In this document: piece by piece, positions 26,350-35,539 of the stretch
How positions within the stretch are numbered: the first letter of the stretch is position 1
Layout of the letters: every line of letters begins with the position of its first letter
Source of the DNA: HyVt-443 sp964544655
GTDB taxonomy: Bacteria; Pseudomonadota; Gammaproteobacteria; Chromatiales; Chromatiaceae
Length of the DNA stretch: 64,000 bases
Assembly (NCBI GenBank): GCA_964544655.1
Contig: CAZJCM010000008.1
Location: 13,940-77,939 of the forward strand
Direction of reading: 5' to 3'
Made by a program: the position numbers and the translations under genes
The notes under the pieces: model-generated
What the model was told of the DNA's origin: nothing
The model's database searches: none
What the model saw: the letters and a program-made list of their open reading frames with translations, nothing else

Positions 26350-27027
26350 GTGAATCGCATTATCACCATCGATGGACCCAGCGGATCGGGCAAGGGCACC
26401 ATTGCCCGGCGGCTGGCGGAGTGTCTCGGCTGGCATATCCTCGACAGCGGCGCCCTGTACCGGCTGGTGGGTCTGGCTGCTGCCCGCCGCGGGGTGGACA
26501 GCGGTCAGGCGGACGAGTTGGTGCGGTTGATCAGAGAGATGCAGGTCGAGTTCAGGGGTGAACAGGTGTTTCTCGATGGGGATGATGTGAGCCTGGCGAT
26601 TCGTACCGAGCAGGCGGGTAATGCCGCCTCCCGGGTAGCCGCAGTCCCGGCGGTGCGCACTGCGTTGCTGCAGTGGCAGCGGGACTATGCCCGTGAGCCG
26701 GGCTTGGTGGCCGATGGGCGGGACATGGGAACGGTGGTGTTCCCCCAGGCCCCGGTCAAGATATTTCTTACCGCGAGCCCGGAAGAGCGTGCCAGAAGGC
26801 GATATAACCAGTTGAAAGAAAAAGGGTTGGATGCTAATCTTGTCGGCCTCATTGCGGAAATCCGCGAGCGCGACGAGCGTGACCGGAACCGGAGTGTGGC
26901 TCCTTTGACGCCGGCGCCCGATGCGCTGGTGGTGGAGTCGACGGCACTTTCCATAGAGGAAGTGCTGCAACGGGTTCTGGACCGGGTGCAGTTGGCCTGG
27001 CCGGAATTGAAAGGTGTCTGTGACTGA
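26350..27027 (+). CDS. cmk: Cytidylate kinase
   Basis: 225 residues. P-loop ITIDGPSGSGKGTIARRLA, GALYRLVGLAA and the family stretch GLVADGRDMGTVVFPQAPVKIFLTAS are all there. Phosphorylates CMP and dCMP. The start is a GTG at 26350, one base after the aroA stop. The aroA-cmk-rpsA order is conserved widely. Confidence 0.96.
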   Translation: MNRIITIDGPSGSGKGTIARRLAECLGWHILDSGALYRLVGLAAARRGVDSGQADELVRLIREMQVEFRGEQVFLDGDDVSLAIRTEQAGNAASRVAAVPAVRTALLQWQRDYAREPGLVADGRDMGTVVFPQAPVKIFLTASPEERARRRYNQLKEKGLDANLVGLIAEIRERDERDRNRSVAPLTPAPDALVVESTALSIEEVLQRVLDRVQLAWPELKGVCD

Positions 27028-27271
27028 TCCGGCAGACCGGCTTGGGTGTAAGAGGGTGTTTTCGAACATTTCGTCCCGGCAGCCTGGTTGGGACCGTGTC
27101 ACTTCCCGGATTCCTTTACCAATGTGTTGTAACTATGTGAAGTAACGAATTATTTCGCTGCTTCAAATGACAGGGGATCTGAAATCGTTCAGATCGTTTT
27201 ATATAAAACTCAACCAGTGGCCTGCTGTTCCGGGCCGATGATCGGCGCTGCCGATTCAGGACTTTACTCTC
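27028..27271 (+). other. Leader region of rpsA
   Basis: 244 bases with no gene. An AT-rich stretch near 27180-27215 (GATCGTTTTATATAAAAC) is a candidate promoter. S1 autoregulation acts on this leader in relatives, but I could not define a structure by eye. Confidence 0.35.
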
Positions 27272-28957
27272 ATGACCGAAACCCAAGAAAGCTTTGCAGA
27301 ACTGTTTGAACAGAGCATTGCCGACACACAGTTCACCAGTGGTGCCATCGTTATTGGCACCGTCCTCGATGTCACCAACGATGCGGTGATCATCAACGCC
27401 GGACTTAAGTCTGAAGGCATTATCCCGAAAAACCAGTTTCTCAATCAGGACGGCGAACTCGAGGTCGCTGTCGGTGACCAGGTGGAAGTGGCGCTGGAGG
27501 CGGTGGAAGACGGCACCGGCTCGACCCGTCTCTCCCGGGAAAAGGCCAAGCGTCATCACGCCTGGCAGGTGTTGGAAAAAGCTTTCGAGGCCGGCGATAC
27601 TGTCACCGGCCGTATCAATGGCAAGGTCAAGGGTGGTTTCACCGTCGAACTGGGCGAGATCCGCGCCTTCCTGCCGGGCTCCCTGGTGGATGTTCGTCCG
27701 GTGCGCGACACCACATATCTGGAAGGCAAGGATCTGGAATTCAAGGTGATCAAGCTGGATCGCCGCCGCAACAACGTGGTGGTATCCCGCCGCGCCGTGG
27801 TGGAGAGCGAGTACAGCGAAGAGCGCGAGAAGTTGCTCGAGTCCCTGCAGGAGGGGATGGAGGTCAAGGGTATCGTCAAGAACCTCACCGATTACGGTGC
27901 GTTCGTCGACCTGGGCGGCATCGATGGCCTGCTGCACATCACCGACATGGCCTGGAAGCGGGTCAAGCACCCCTCCGAGGTGGTCGAGATCGGCGACGAA
28001 ATCATGGTCAAGGTGCTCAAGTTCGACCGCGAGAAGCAGCGTGTCTCACTGGGCCTGAAGCAGATGGGCGACGATCCGTGGGTCAATCTGGCGCGCCGCT
28101 ATCCCGAAGGCACCCGCCTGTTCGGCAAGGTCACCAATCTCGCCGACTACGGCTGCTTCGTTGAGATCGAAGAGGGTGTCGAGGGTCTGGTGCACGTCTC
28201 CGAGATGGACTGGACCAACAAGAACATCCATCCCTCCAAGCTGGTGCAGCTGGGTGATGAGGTCGAGGTCGTGGTGCTGGATATCGACGAAGAGCGTCGC
28301 CGCATCTCCCTCGGCATGAAGCAGTGTCTGGCCAATCCCTGGGATGATTTCGCCGAGAACCACAACAAGGGCGATCATGTCACCGGCAAGATCAAGTCGA
28401 TCACCGATTTCGGTATCTTCATCGGTCTGGACGGCGGCATCGATGGCCTGGTGCACCTCTCCGACATCTCCTGGGACGAGGCCGGCGAAGAGGCGATCCG
28501 CGAATACAAGAAGGGCGACGAGCTGGAGACCGTGGTGCTCTCCGTCGATCCTGAGCGTGAACGCATATCCCTGGGCGTGAAGCAGCTGGACAAGGACCCC
28601 TTCTCCAGTTTCCTGGGTACCCACGACAAGGGCGGTATCGTCAAGGGTGTGGTGAAAGAGGTGGACCCGAAGGGCGCCGTCATTACCCTGGACGATGGCG
28701 TGGAAGGTTACCTGCGCGCCTCCGAGATCTCCCGCGACCGGGTGGAAGATGCCCGTAGCGTACTCAAGGAAGGTGACGAGATCGAGGCCAAGTTCATGGG
28801 CGTCGATCGCAAGAATCGCACCATCACTCTCTCCATCAAGGCGAAGGACTACGCCGAGGAGCAGGCGGCCATCCGAACCTACTCCCGTGACAGCGGGACC
28901 GGTACCGCCACTCTTGGCGATCTGCTGAAGCAGCAGATGGATAACAAGCAGGAGTAA
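27272..28957 (+). CDS. rpsA: 30S ribosomal protein S1
   Basis: 561 residues with six S1 (OB-fold) repeats, e.g. VKGIVKNLTDYGAFVDLGGIDGL and VTGKIKSITDFGIFIGLDGG. The first two repeats dock on the ribosome through S2 and the rest bind mRNA. Length matches the E. coli protein (557). A perfect GC hairpin follows the stop codon, before ihfB. Confidence 0.98.
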   Translation: MTETQESFAELFEQSIADTQFTSGAIVIGTVLDVTNDAVIINAGLKSEGIIPKNQFLNQDGELEVAVGDQVEVALEAVEDGTGSTRLSREKAKRHHAWQVLEKAFEAGDTVTGRINGKVKGGFTVELGEIRAFLPGSLVDVRPVRDTTYLEGKDLEFKVIKLDRRRNNVVVSRRAVVESEYSEEREKLLESLQEGMEVKGIVKNLTDYGAFVDLGGIDGLLHITDMAWKRVKHPSEVVEIGDEIMVKVLKFDREKQRVSLGLKQMGDDPWVNLARRYPEGTRLFGKVTNLADYGCFVEIEEGVEGLVHVSEMDWTNKNIHPSKLVQLGDEVEVVVLDIDEERRRISLGMKQCLANPWDDFAENHNKGDHVTGKIKSITDFGIFIGLDGGIDGLVHLSDISWDEAGEEAIREYKKGDELETVVLSVDPERERISLGVKQLDKDPFSSFLGTHDKGGIVKGVVKEVDPKGAVITLDDGVEGYLRASEISRDRVEDARSVLKEGDEIEAKFMGVDRKNRTITLSIKAKDYAEEQAAIRTYSRDSGTGTATLGDLLKQQMDNKQE

Positions 28958-28976
28958 CCACTGCATCCGCGGTCTG

Positions 28977-29001
28977 CAGGGGGCGGCATCGCCGCCCCCT
29001 G
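28977..29001 (+). terminator. Strong hairpin between rpsA and ihfB
   Basis: CAGGGGGCGGC, loop ATC, GCCGCCCCCTG: an 11-bp perfect stem with a 3-base loop. No T run follows, so it may be an attenuator or mRNA end stabiliser rather than a full terminator. Confidence 0.6.
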
Positions 29002-29104
29002 TGAGCGGGCGGAGCGATGTGCCAGGCCGACAAAGTTTCCTATATATAACAAGCCTGTCAGACCAGAGCCGCAACGCTTGGGTCAACCAAAGGGGATATC
29101 GAGA

Positions 29105-29410
29105 ATGACGAAGTCTGAGCTGATTGATGTCATAGCAAAAGAGCAAGGGCATCTCGCCTACCGTGATGTGGAGCTGGCAGTAAAATGCATGCTTGAGCAG
29201 ATGAGTCAGGCGCTGGCCTCGGGCGAGCGTATAGAGATTCGTGGTTTTGGCAGTTTTTCCCTCCATTTTCGTCCCCCGCGTCAGGGCCGCAATCCCAAGA
29301 CGGGTGAATCGGTCGCCTTGGCAGGAAAGTATGTGCCCCATTTCAAGCCAGGAAAGGAACTGCGCGAACGGGTCAATGCGGGGATGGGTAAGGAGATCTC
29401 CGAGGGTTAG
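29105..29410 (+). CDS. ihfB: Integration host factor subunit beta
   Basis: 101 residues from ATG at 29105, preceded by an AAGGGG..GAG purine run. Family sequence throughout: MTKSELIDVIAKEQ, then IEIRGFGSFSLHFRPPRQGRNPKTG, with the DNA-intercalating Pro in the arm. It bends DNA as a heterodimer with IhfA and would assist sigma-54 promoters such as those upstream in this window. In many relatives lapA and lapB follow; here they do not. Confidence 0.96.
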   Translation: MTKSELIDVIAKEQGHLAYRDVELAVKCMLEQMSQALASGERIEIRGFGSFSLHFRPPRQGRNPKTGESVALAGKYVPHFKPGKELRERVNAGMGKEISEG

Positions 29411-29720
29411 AGAATCAGCAGCCTGTCGATCCGACGGGCCGCCGCCTGCCGCAGTACCCACCGATCATTTCCAGTCTCAGCAATCGGCTGATGACGATTT
29501 CATTCAGTATTTCATTTTCACTTTGAATATGTCCCTGTCCCTGTCCATGGCCGGGAGGCCACGACCCTGTGATGTTGGAACGAAGGTAGAGGTGGCAGAG
29601 ATGTCCATCGCCTGTATCCAGGCGGCGTGTTGTGAAGGGGAGGTATTACAATAGGTATTTCACGGACGCAGACACCGGACTGTAGCTGGTGCTGCGCCCA
29701 TGACGGAAGGGGTGGCGAAA
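29411..29720. other. Gene-free stretch after ihfB
   Basis: 310 bases with no convincing coding sequence, terminator or RNA motif on either strand. Reading frames here run through ihfB or lack ribosome sites. Confidence 0.4.
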
Positions 29721-29894
29721 TCAGCTTCCTGAAATCGCCATTGCCAGCAGATAGACGAAAGTGACCGTAGCCACAGAAAGCAGATACCAGACCCGGTCCG
29801 ACTTATCGGTGCGGCGGGTGACATCGTATTTCATGATAGACGAGATGGCATCGTGGCTCTGCTCACGCATGATATAGCGACCTTGGTTCGGCAT
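29721..29894 (-). CDS. Small single-pass membrane protein, function unknown
   Basis: 57 residues. I chose ATG at 29894 because AGGAG lies 7-11 bases before it; the longer frame upstream has no family sequence. A polar N-terminal half (DVTRRTDKSDR) is followed by one C-terminal membrane helix (WYLLSVATVTFVYLLAMAI), so it is probably an N-in tail-anchored protein. No family recognised. It stands alone between ihfB and tex. Confidence 0.5.
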   Translation of the reverse strand: MPNQGRYIMREQSHDAISSIMKYDVTRRTDKSDRVWYLLSVATVTFVYLLAMAISGS

Positions 29895-30136
29895 GTGTCT
29901 TCTCCTGTGAATCGTGCTGAGCCCCTTCCCTGGAGCATCATTGTTCTCCATTGGTTCTAATTTAGCAGAAACAGAACGAAAAGAGAACGCCTGGTTTCGG
30001 CAATGGGATGGTGCCTCGGTTTGCGTCTTCGAAGGACGGGGCTCGCAAGCCCTCCGGATCCTGCCTGCTATGCCCCGGCTGCCGGGTGAACGGAAGGCCA
30101 TCCGTTGAGCAATTAACCCAATTCAGTACGTAAAAA

Positions 30137-30337
30137 ATGGATGATCAGAAGATAGCGCTTTGCGTCGAGGCCATATGTAACAAGGGTTGCCAGATGGTCA
30201 GGCAGGATATCCGGTTGCTGGAAGCGGGGGATACCATCCCCGAAGTGGATATGCTCGATGGTGATGAGTGCCGGTTGGTTCTGCAAGAGTTGAAAAGCAT
30301 CATGGCAGTATATGGTGACAGCTGCCGCATTCCCTGA
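30137..30337 (+). CDS. Small conserved hypothetical protein, possible regulator
   Basis: 66 residues, acidic and helical, with two cysteines in CNKGC and the motif LLEAGDTIPEVDML followed by LVLQELKSIMAVYG. It reads as a real protein (no rare-codon bias), but I know no named family. The CxxxC pair might bind a metal. It lies 48 bases before tex. The ribosome site is weak, so the start is uncertain. Confidence 0.55.
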   Translation: MDDQKIALCVEAICNKGCQMVRQDIRLLEAGDTIPEVDMLDGDECRLVLQELKSIMAVYGDSCRIP

Positions 30338-30385
30338 TGCATCAGAGGTTCCTTAAAAGTTATACAGATCAACGATGAAGGCGAT

Positions 30386-32689
30386 ATGCAGAAGATCACG
30401 AAACAGATTGCACACGAACTATCGGTAGAAGTGCCGCAGGTGGCTGCCGCCATCGGATTGCTGGATGAAGGGGCCACCGTCCCGTTCATTGCCCGCTACC
30501 GCAAAGAGAAGACCGGTGGGCTGGACGATGCCCAATTGCGTCAGTTGGAAGAGCGGCTGGGATATCTGCGGGAACTGGAGGAGCGGCGTGCCACTGTCCT
30601 GGAGAGTATTCGCGAACAGGGCAAACTGGATCCAGCCCTTGAACAGTCGATCCTGGCGGCGGAGACCAAGACCCGGCTGGAGGATCTCTATCTGCCGTAT
30701 CGGCCGAAACGTCGCACCAAGGCGCAGATTGCCCGTGAGGCGGGACTGGAGCCCCTGGCGCTGGGCCTGCTGGCGCAGCCGGAGCGGGAGCCGGAGAGCG
30801 AGGCCGCCGGTTACCTGGATGCGGAAAAGGGTTTCCCTGACACCAAGGCGGTGTTGGACGGCGCCCGCCAGATCCTGATGGAGCGCTTTGCCGAAGACGC
30901 GGAACTGATCGGCCGGTTGCGGGACTATCTGTGGGAAAACGGCATCCTGCATGCCTCGCTGGTGACCGGCAAGGAGCGCGAGGCGGCCAAGTTTTCCGAC
31001 TACTTCGATTATCGGGAAGAGATACGCAAAATTCCATCCCATCGGGCCCTGGCCCTGTTCCGCGGGCGTGGGGAAGGCGTGCTCAACCTGGAGCTGAAGG
31101 TGGACGAGGAGGCCAGCGGCCTCACCCCCTGCGAGCTGATGGTGGCACGCCGAGCGGGGGTGGAGAACCGGGGCCGCCCGGCGGATGCCTGGCTGCTGAA
31201 GTGCGTCTCCTGGGCCTGGAAGGTGAAGCTCTTCACCCACCTCGATCTGGAATTGAAGATGCGCTTGCGGGAGGCAGCGGAAGAGGAGGCGATCCGGGTT
31301 TTCGCCAGCAATCTGAAAGACCTGTTACTGGCGGCACCGGCCGGCCATCTGGCGATCCTGGGGCTGGATCCCGGACTGCGCACCGGGGTCAAGGTGGCGG
31401 TGGTGGATGGCACCGGCAAGGTGCTGGATACCGCCACCATCTATCCCCATGTGCCGAAACGGCAGTGGGATGCGGCCATCGCCACACTGGCGGAGCTGGC
31501 GCGCAAACACCGGGTGGCCCTGATCAGTATCGGCAACGGCACCGCCTCCCGCGAGACCGACCGGCTGGCGGCCGACCTGATGGCGCGGCATCCGGAGCTG
31601 GGGTTGAAGAAGGTGATCACCAGCGAGGCCGGCGCCTCGGTCTATTCCGCATCGGAACTGGCGTCCAAGGAGCTGCCGGAGTTGGACGTCTCTCTGCGCG
31701 GGGCCGTCTCCATTGCCAGGCGCCTGCAGGATCCACTGGCAGAGCTGGTGAAGATCGAACCCAAGGCGATCGGTGTCGGCCAGTATCAACACGATGTCAA
31801 CCAGACCCGGCTGGCCCGTGCCCTGGACAATGTGGTGGAGGACTGTGTCAACTCGGTGGGGGTCGACGTCAACACCGCATCGCCGGCGTTGCTGGAGAAG
31901 GTCTCCGGGTTGAGCCGCACCCAGGCGGCCAATATCGTCCAGTTTCGTAATGAGCAGGGGCGCTTCAAGGATCGCAAGGCGCTGCTGAAGGTGCCGCGTA
32001 TGGGGGCCAAGAGCTTCGAGCAGTCGGCCGGTTTTCTGCGCATCCCGGGTGGCGAGAACCCGTTGGATGCCTCCGCCGTGCATCCGGAGGCCTATTCCGT
32101 GGTGCAGCGCATCATCGACAAGGTGGGTCGCGATGTCGGCGAGTTGATCGGCGACAGCAAGACCTTGCGCAGCCTGGATCCGGCGGACTTCACCGATGAG
32201 CGCTTTGGCATACCCACGGTCAGTGACATCATCCGGGAGTTGGACAAGCCCGGGCGCGACCCGCGGGGCGAGTTCAAGACCGCCAGCTTTCAGGAAGGGG
32301 TGGAGGAGTTGTCCGACCTCAAGCCAGACATGATACTGGAAGGGGTGGTCACCAATGTGACCAATTTCGGCGCTTTCGTCGATGTCGGCGTGCACCAGGA
32401 CGGGCTGGTGCACATCTCCGCCATGTCGGAGAAGTTTATCAAGGATCCGCGGGAACTGGTCAAGGCGGGTGATCTGGTGCGGGTAAAGGTGATGGAGGTG
32501 GATCTCGAGCGCCGCCGCATCGGCCTCAGCATGCGCCTGAACGATCGTGCCGGAGAGCGCAGCCGCCCCTCGGCCACTGCGGCATCGGGCCGGCGGCCGG
32601 CGCGGAAGCAGCATGAGCGTAAAGAGCGAACGGCGTCACCACAGGGGGCGATGGCTGCCGCCCTGGCCGGCGCCCTGGAGAACAAGTGA
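30386..32689 (+). CDS. tex: Tex-family S1-domain RNA-binding transcription accessory protein
   Basis: 767 residues, the family length. N-terminal helical domain (ATVPFIARYRKEKTGGLDD), a YqgF/RNaseH-like fold in the centre (LGLDPGLRTGVKVAVVDGTG), a helix-hairpin-helix pair (VGVDVNTASPALLEKVSGLS) and a C-terminal S1 domain (LEGVVTNVTNFGAFVDVGVH). Tex is a bacterial relative of Spt6. The very C-terminus is a short basic tail (ASGRRPARKQHERKERTA). Confidence 0.96.
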   Translation: MQKITKQIAHELSVEVPQVAAAIGLLDEGATVPFIARYRKEKTGGLDDAQLRQLEERLGYLRELEERRATVLESIREQGKLDPALEQSILAAETKTRLEDLYLPYRPKRRTKAQIAREAGLEPLALGLLAQPEREPESEAAGYLDAEKGFPDTKAVLDGARQILMERFAEDAELIGRLRDYLWENGILHASLVTGKEREAAKFSDYFDYREEIRKIPSHRALALFRGRGEGVLNLELKVDEEASGLTPCELMVARRAGVENRGRPADAWLLKCVSWAWKVKLFTHLDLELKMRLREAAEEEAIRVFASNLKDLLLAAPAGHLAILGLDPGLRTGVKVAVVDGTGKVLDTATIYPHVPKRQWDAAIATLAELARKHRVALISIGNGTASRETDRLAADLMARHPELGLKKVITSEAGASVYSASELASKELPELDVSLRGAVSIARRLQDPLAELVKIEPKAIGVGQYQHDVNQTRLARALDNVVEDCVNSVGVDVNTASPALLEKVSGLSRTQAANIVQFRNEQGRFKDRKALLKVPRMGAKSFEQSAGFLRIPGGENPLDASAVHPEAYSVVQRIIDKVGRDVGELIGDSKTLRSLDPADFTDERFGIPTVSDIIRELDKPGRDPRGEFKTASFQEGVEELSDLKPDMILEGVVTNVTNFGAFVDVGVHQDGLVHISAMSEKFIKDPRELVKAGDLVRVKVMEVDLERRRIGLSMRLNDRAGERSRPSATAASGRRPARKQHERKERTASPQGAMAAALAGALENK

Positions 32690-32743
32690 CATCAGGGTGA
32701 CGGCGGCCGGAAGCATTCGGCCGGACGTCTTGAGTTGACGAAA

Positions 32744-33085
32744 ATGGATAAGAAAATCAAGAACACACAATTGCGGGATACGGTCTATTCCGCGCCCTCC
32801 AAGATTCACGGCACCGGCCTGTTCGCCCGGCGCAGTATCGCAAAAGGGGAGTACATCGGGACTTATCATGGCCCACGGGCGAAACGTAACGGCACCTATG
32901 TGCTCTGGGTATACGAGAATGGTGAGGACGCTGAGCCGGTGGGGTGCAGCGGCCGCAATCTGCTGCGCTACCTGAACCATGCCAACCCGGGCAATACCGA
33001 GTTCGACGGGCTTGATCTCTATGCCCGCAAGACCATCCGGGAAGGGGAAGAGTTGACCTTCGATTACCGTGAGTTCGAGGAATAG
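32744..33085 (+). CDS. SET-domain protein (putative lysine methyltransferase)
   Basis: 113 residues from ATG at 32744 (TTG at 32735 also possible). The whole protein is a SET domain: IHGTGLFARRSIAKGEYIG at the N-terminus, NLLRYLNHANPGNTEF containing the NH pseudoknot motif, and EELTFDYREFEE with the catalytic-type Tyr. It lacks pre- and post-SET cysteines. Such compact bacterial SET proteins are common, but targets are mostly unknown. It follows tex and converges on polB. Confidence 0.85.
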   Translation: MDKKIKNTQLRDTVYSAPSKIHGTGLFARRSIAKGEYIGTYHGPRAKRNGTYVLWVYENGEDAEPVGCSGRNLLRYLNHANPGNTEFDGLDLYARKTIREGEELTFDYREFEE

Positions 33086-33111
33086 GGAGAGCATCTCAGG
33101 GTGAACTGAAC

Positions 33112-33135
33112 GTAACTCTCAGGGGGCGGAGTTAC
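33112..33135. terminator. Hairpin between convergent SET gene and polB
   Basis: GTAACTC and GAGTTAC form a 7-bp stem with a 10-base loop in the convergent gap. There is no strong T run, so this is a weak call. Confidence 0.35.
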
Positions 33136-33221
33136 TCTATGTATGGCCGCTGGTTCCCTCTCTCGGTGGCATCTGCGGCCTGGATGGCCGCAGTTGAGCC
33201 CCGGGGATGGGAGTTCATAAC

Positions 33222-35534
33222 TCAAAACAGAGCCAGCTGATCGCCGCTGACGGTGGCGAAGTCGGTATCCAGAAAGTGCAGGATGCCATCTGCAGATGGA
33301 GCCAGCTGGCGCTCCAGATAGTGTTGGTAATCGATCGGGCTGTGGCGGTCGTCTGCCGGTTCCGGGCCGTTGACGGTGATATAGTAGCTGATCCAGCGTC
33401 CCGGCCGGGACGCCTTCCGTGCCGCCTGCACATGGGGCGGGACATTCTTCTGGTAGCTCTCCAGTGGCCGGCGCAGGCGCTTGCGGTAGATCAGTTCATC
33501 GTCCAGGCGCCCCGCCAGCATGTCAGCGCTCAAGCGGCGGATGTAGTCTGCATAGGGCTCATCGAAGAAGATGCGCCGGTAGAGTTCCTGCTGAAAACGC
33601 CGTGCCAGGGGTGTCCAGTCACTGCGCACGCTCTCCAGCCCTTTGAACCGCACCTGTAACGCTCCATTCTTGCTGCGCACAGTGCCGGCATAGCGCTTCT
33701 TGCTGCCGGTTTCGGCCCCGCGGATGGTGGGCATCAGGAAGCGGATGAAGTGGGTCTCGAACTCGATTTCGAGGAACGATTCCAGATGGAATTTACGCTG
33801 GATCTCCTCTTGCCACCACAGGTTGAGTTGTCGGGCCAGTTTCTGCCCCCGCTCCAGGGCGGCAGCCTCGTCATATTCAGGCCCCAGCAGCACGAACAGG
33901 GAGTCGGTGTCGCCATAGATCACCGGGTGACCCCAGGTCTCCAGCCGGTCCCGGCTGCGGGTGATGATCTGGTGGCCGCGGCGGGTGATGCTGCTGGCCA
34001 GCTTGGGGTTGTAGAAGCGGCAACCGCTGGAGCCGAGCACTCCGTAGAAAGAGTTCATGATGATCTTGATTGCCTGGGAGAGGGGCTGGTCGCCCTGCTG
34101 CCGGGCCTGATCCCGCTGCTCCCACAGGCGGGTGATGATGTCGGGGAGAATGCTTTCCTGGCGCGAGAAACTGGCATCGAGAAAACCGGGAATGGGATCG
34201 ACCCCCGGCCGGGCCATGCCCAGGGGGTCGATGCGGAAGGTGCGGATGATGCTGGGATATAGGCTCTTGAAGTCCAGCACCAGCACGTTGTGGTAGAGGC
34301 CGGGACGGGAGTCCATCACATAGCCGCCGGGGCTGCTGGTGTCGAAGCTGAGATTGCCGATATCGTGGGCCACCACGCCGGCCCGATGCAGCCGGGGCAG
34401 ATAGAGGTTGTCGAAGGCGGCCACGGAACCACCCTGGCGTCCCAGGGTAAGGCCGGTCATGGCGGCCCGGCGGATGCAGAACGGGATCAGCTCGGTGTGT
34501 TGGAAGATCGCCTCCACCAACCGGCAGTCCTCCAGGTTGTAGGCGGCGAGGGCGGGGCGATCCTGCCGAAACAGCCGCCGGATCTCTTCGACCCTGTCCT
34601 GCTTGTGGTCGATGCGTTTGCCGCGGCCAAGCAGCTGCTGCGCCACCTCATCGAGCGCGAAGCTGTCGAAACGCCAGAAGGCGGCGCGCAGATTGTCGAT
34701 GCCATCCAGGGCCACCCGGCCGGGGATCGAGGCGATGCGCTGCTGTCCCGCCTGTTGGGGCTGCAGAATGGTGGCGGTTTCGCCGCCACGGCCCAGACGG
34801 AAAGGGATCCGGTGGTGGTGGCAGCGCCGCTGCAGATAGTCCAGGTCGAAGTTGATCAGGTTCCAGCCCAGGATCAGGTCCGGGTCGAGCCGACTGAAGT
34901 GATCGAGAAACCCCCGCAATAGCGCTTTCTCATCCCCATACCAGTGGATTGGCAGATCCGATGGCCACTGTTCCTGGCGCCCCTGCAGCAGGATTGCCTC
35001 CCGCCCTGCGCCGCAATAGGCGATGGAGATGATCTCGCCATCGATGCCATCGGTCTCGATATCCAGGCTCAGATAACTGAGCCGGGGCAGGATGTCATCG
35101 GGTTGCAGCCTGGGGTGGTGCATCTCCAGGTGGTTCGGTCGGCGGATCAGCTCGCCACTGGCGCGAAAGCCGCCGCTGATGAAACGCTCCATGAGAAAGC
35201 GGTCGCTGGGCTTGAGGTCGGATTCGTACAGCATCACGTCCTGCTGCCCTGCCAGTTGCCGCAGCTGCTGCAGCTGGCGCTGCTGGGAAAAGTAGAGTCC
35301 ATCCACCGGTTCCCCTTCCAGGGTCTGCAGCGCCAGCGGGCGGCGTTCGAAATCGATAGCGGAAAAGCCGGCGCCGCTCAGCACGGTCTCCTGCGGTATG
35401 AAACAGACTGCCTGCTGGCGCTGAAACTGCAACCGCAGCGGCCCCTCATCGGTGTGGGCCCAGAAGCTGAGCTGAATGCCGTCCGCCGTATCACGCCAAT
35501 GCCGGGTGAGAAGAAAACCGGAGAGTTGCTGCAT
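33222..35534 (-). CDS. polB: DNA polymerase II (family B)
   Basis: 770 residues from ATG at 35534, with AGGAG upstream; GTG at 35543 overlaps the ybbP stop. The start GFLLTRHWRDT matches E. coli PolB. The proofreading exonuclease has YLSLDIETDG (Exo I) and NLINFDLDYLQRR; the polymerase has DFKSLYPSIIRTF (motif A), KIIMNSFYGVLG (motif B) and YGDTDSLFV (motif C). Pol II is SOS-induced in E. coli, but I saw no clear LexA site here, and it appears cotranscribed with ybbAP. Confidence 0.96.
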   Translation of the reverse strand: MQQLSGFLLTRHWRDTADGIQLSFWAHTDEGPLRLQFQRQQAVCFIPQETVLSGAGFSAIDFERRPLALQTLEGEPVDGLYFSQQRQLQQLRQLAGQQDVMLYESDLKPSDRFLMERFISGGFRASGELIRRPNHLEMHHPRLQPDDILPRLSYLSLDIETDGIDGEIISIAYCGAGREAILLQGRQEQWPSDLPIHWYGDEKALLRGFLDHFSRLDPDLILGWNLINFDLDYLQRRCHHHRIPFRLGRGGETATILQPQQAGQQRIASIPGRVALDGIDNLRAAFWRFDSFALDEVAQQLLGRGKRIDHKQDRVEEIRRLFRQDRPALAAYNLEDCRLVEAIFQHTELIPFCIRRAAMTGLTLGRQGGSVAAFDNLYLPRLHRAGVVAHDIGNLSFDTSSPGGYVMDSRPGLYHNVLVLDFKSLYPSIIRTFRIDPLGMARPGVDPIPGFLDASFSRQESILPDIITRLWEQRDQARQQGDQPLSQAIKIIMNSFYGVLGSSGCRFYNPKLASSITRRGHQIITRSRDRLETWGHPVIYGDTDSLFVLLGPEYDEAAALERGQKLARQLNLWWQEEIQRKFHLESFLEIEFETHFIRFLMPTIRGAETGSKKRYAGTVRSKNGALQVRFKGLESVRSDWTPLARRFQQELYRRIFFDEPYADYIRRLSADMLAGRLDDELIYRKRLRRPLESYQKNVPPHVQAARKASRPGRWISYYITVNGPEPADDRHSPIDYQHYLERQLAPSADGILHFLDTDFATVSGDQLALF

Positions 35535-35539
35535 CGCCT

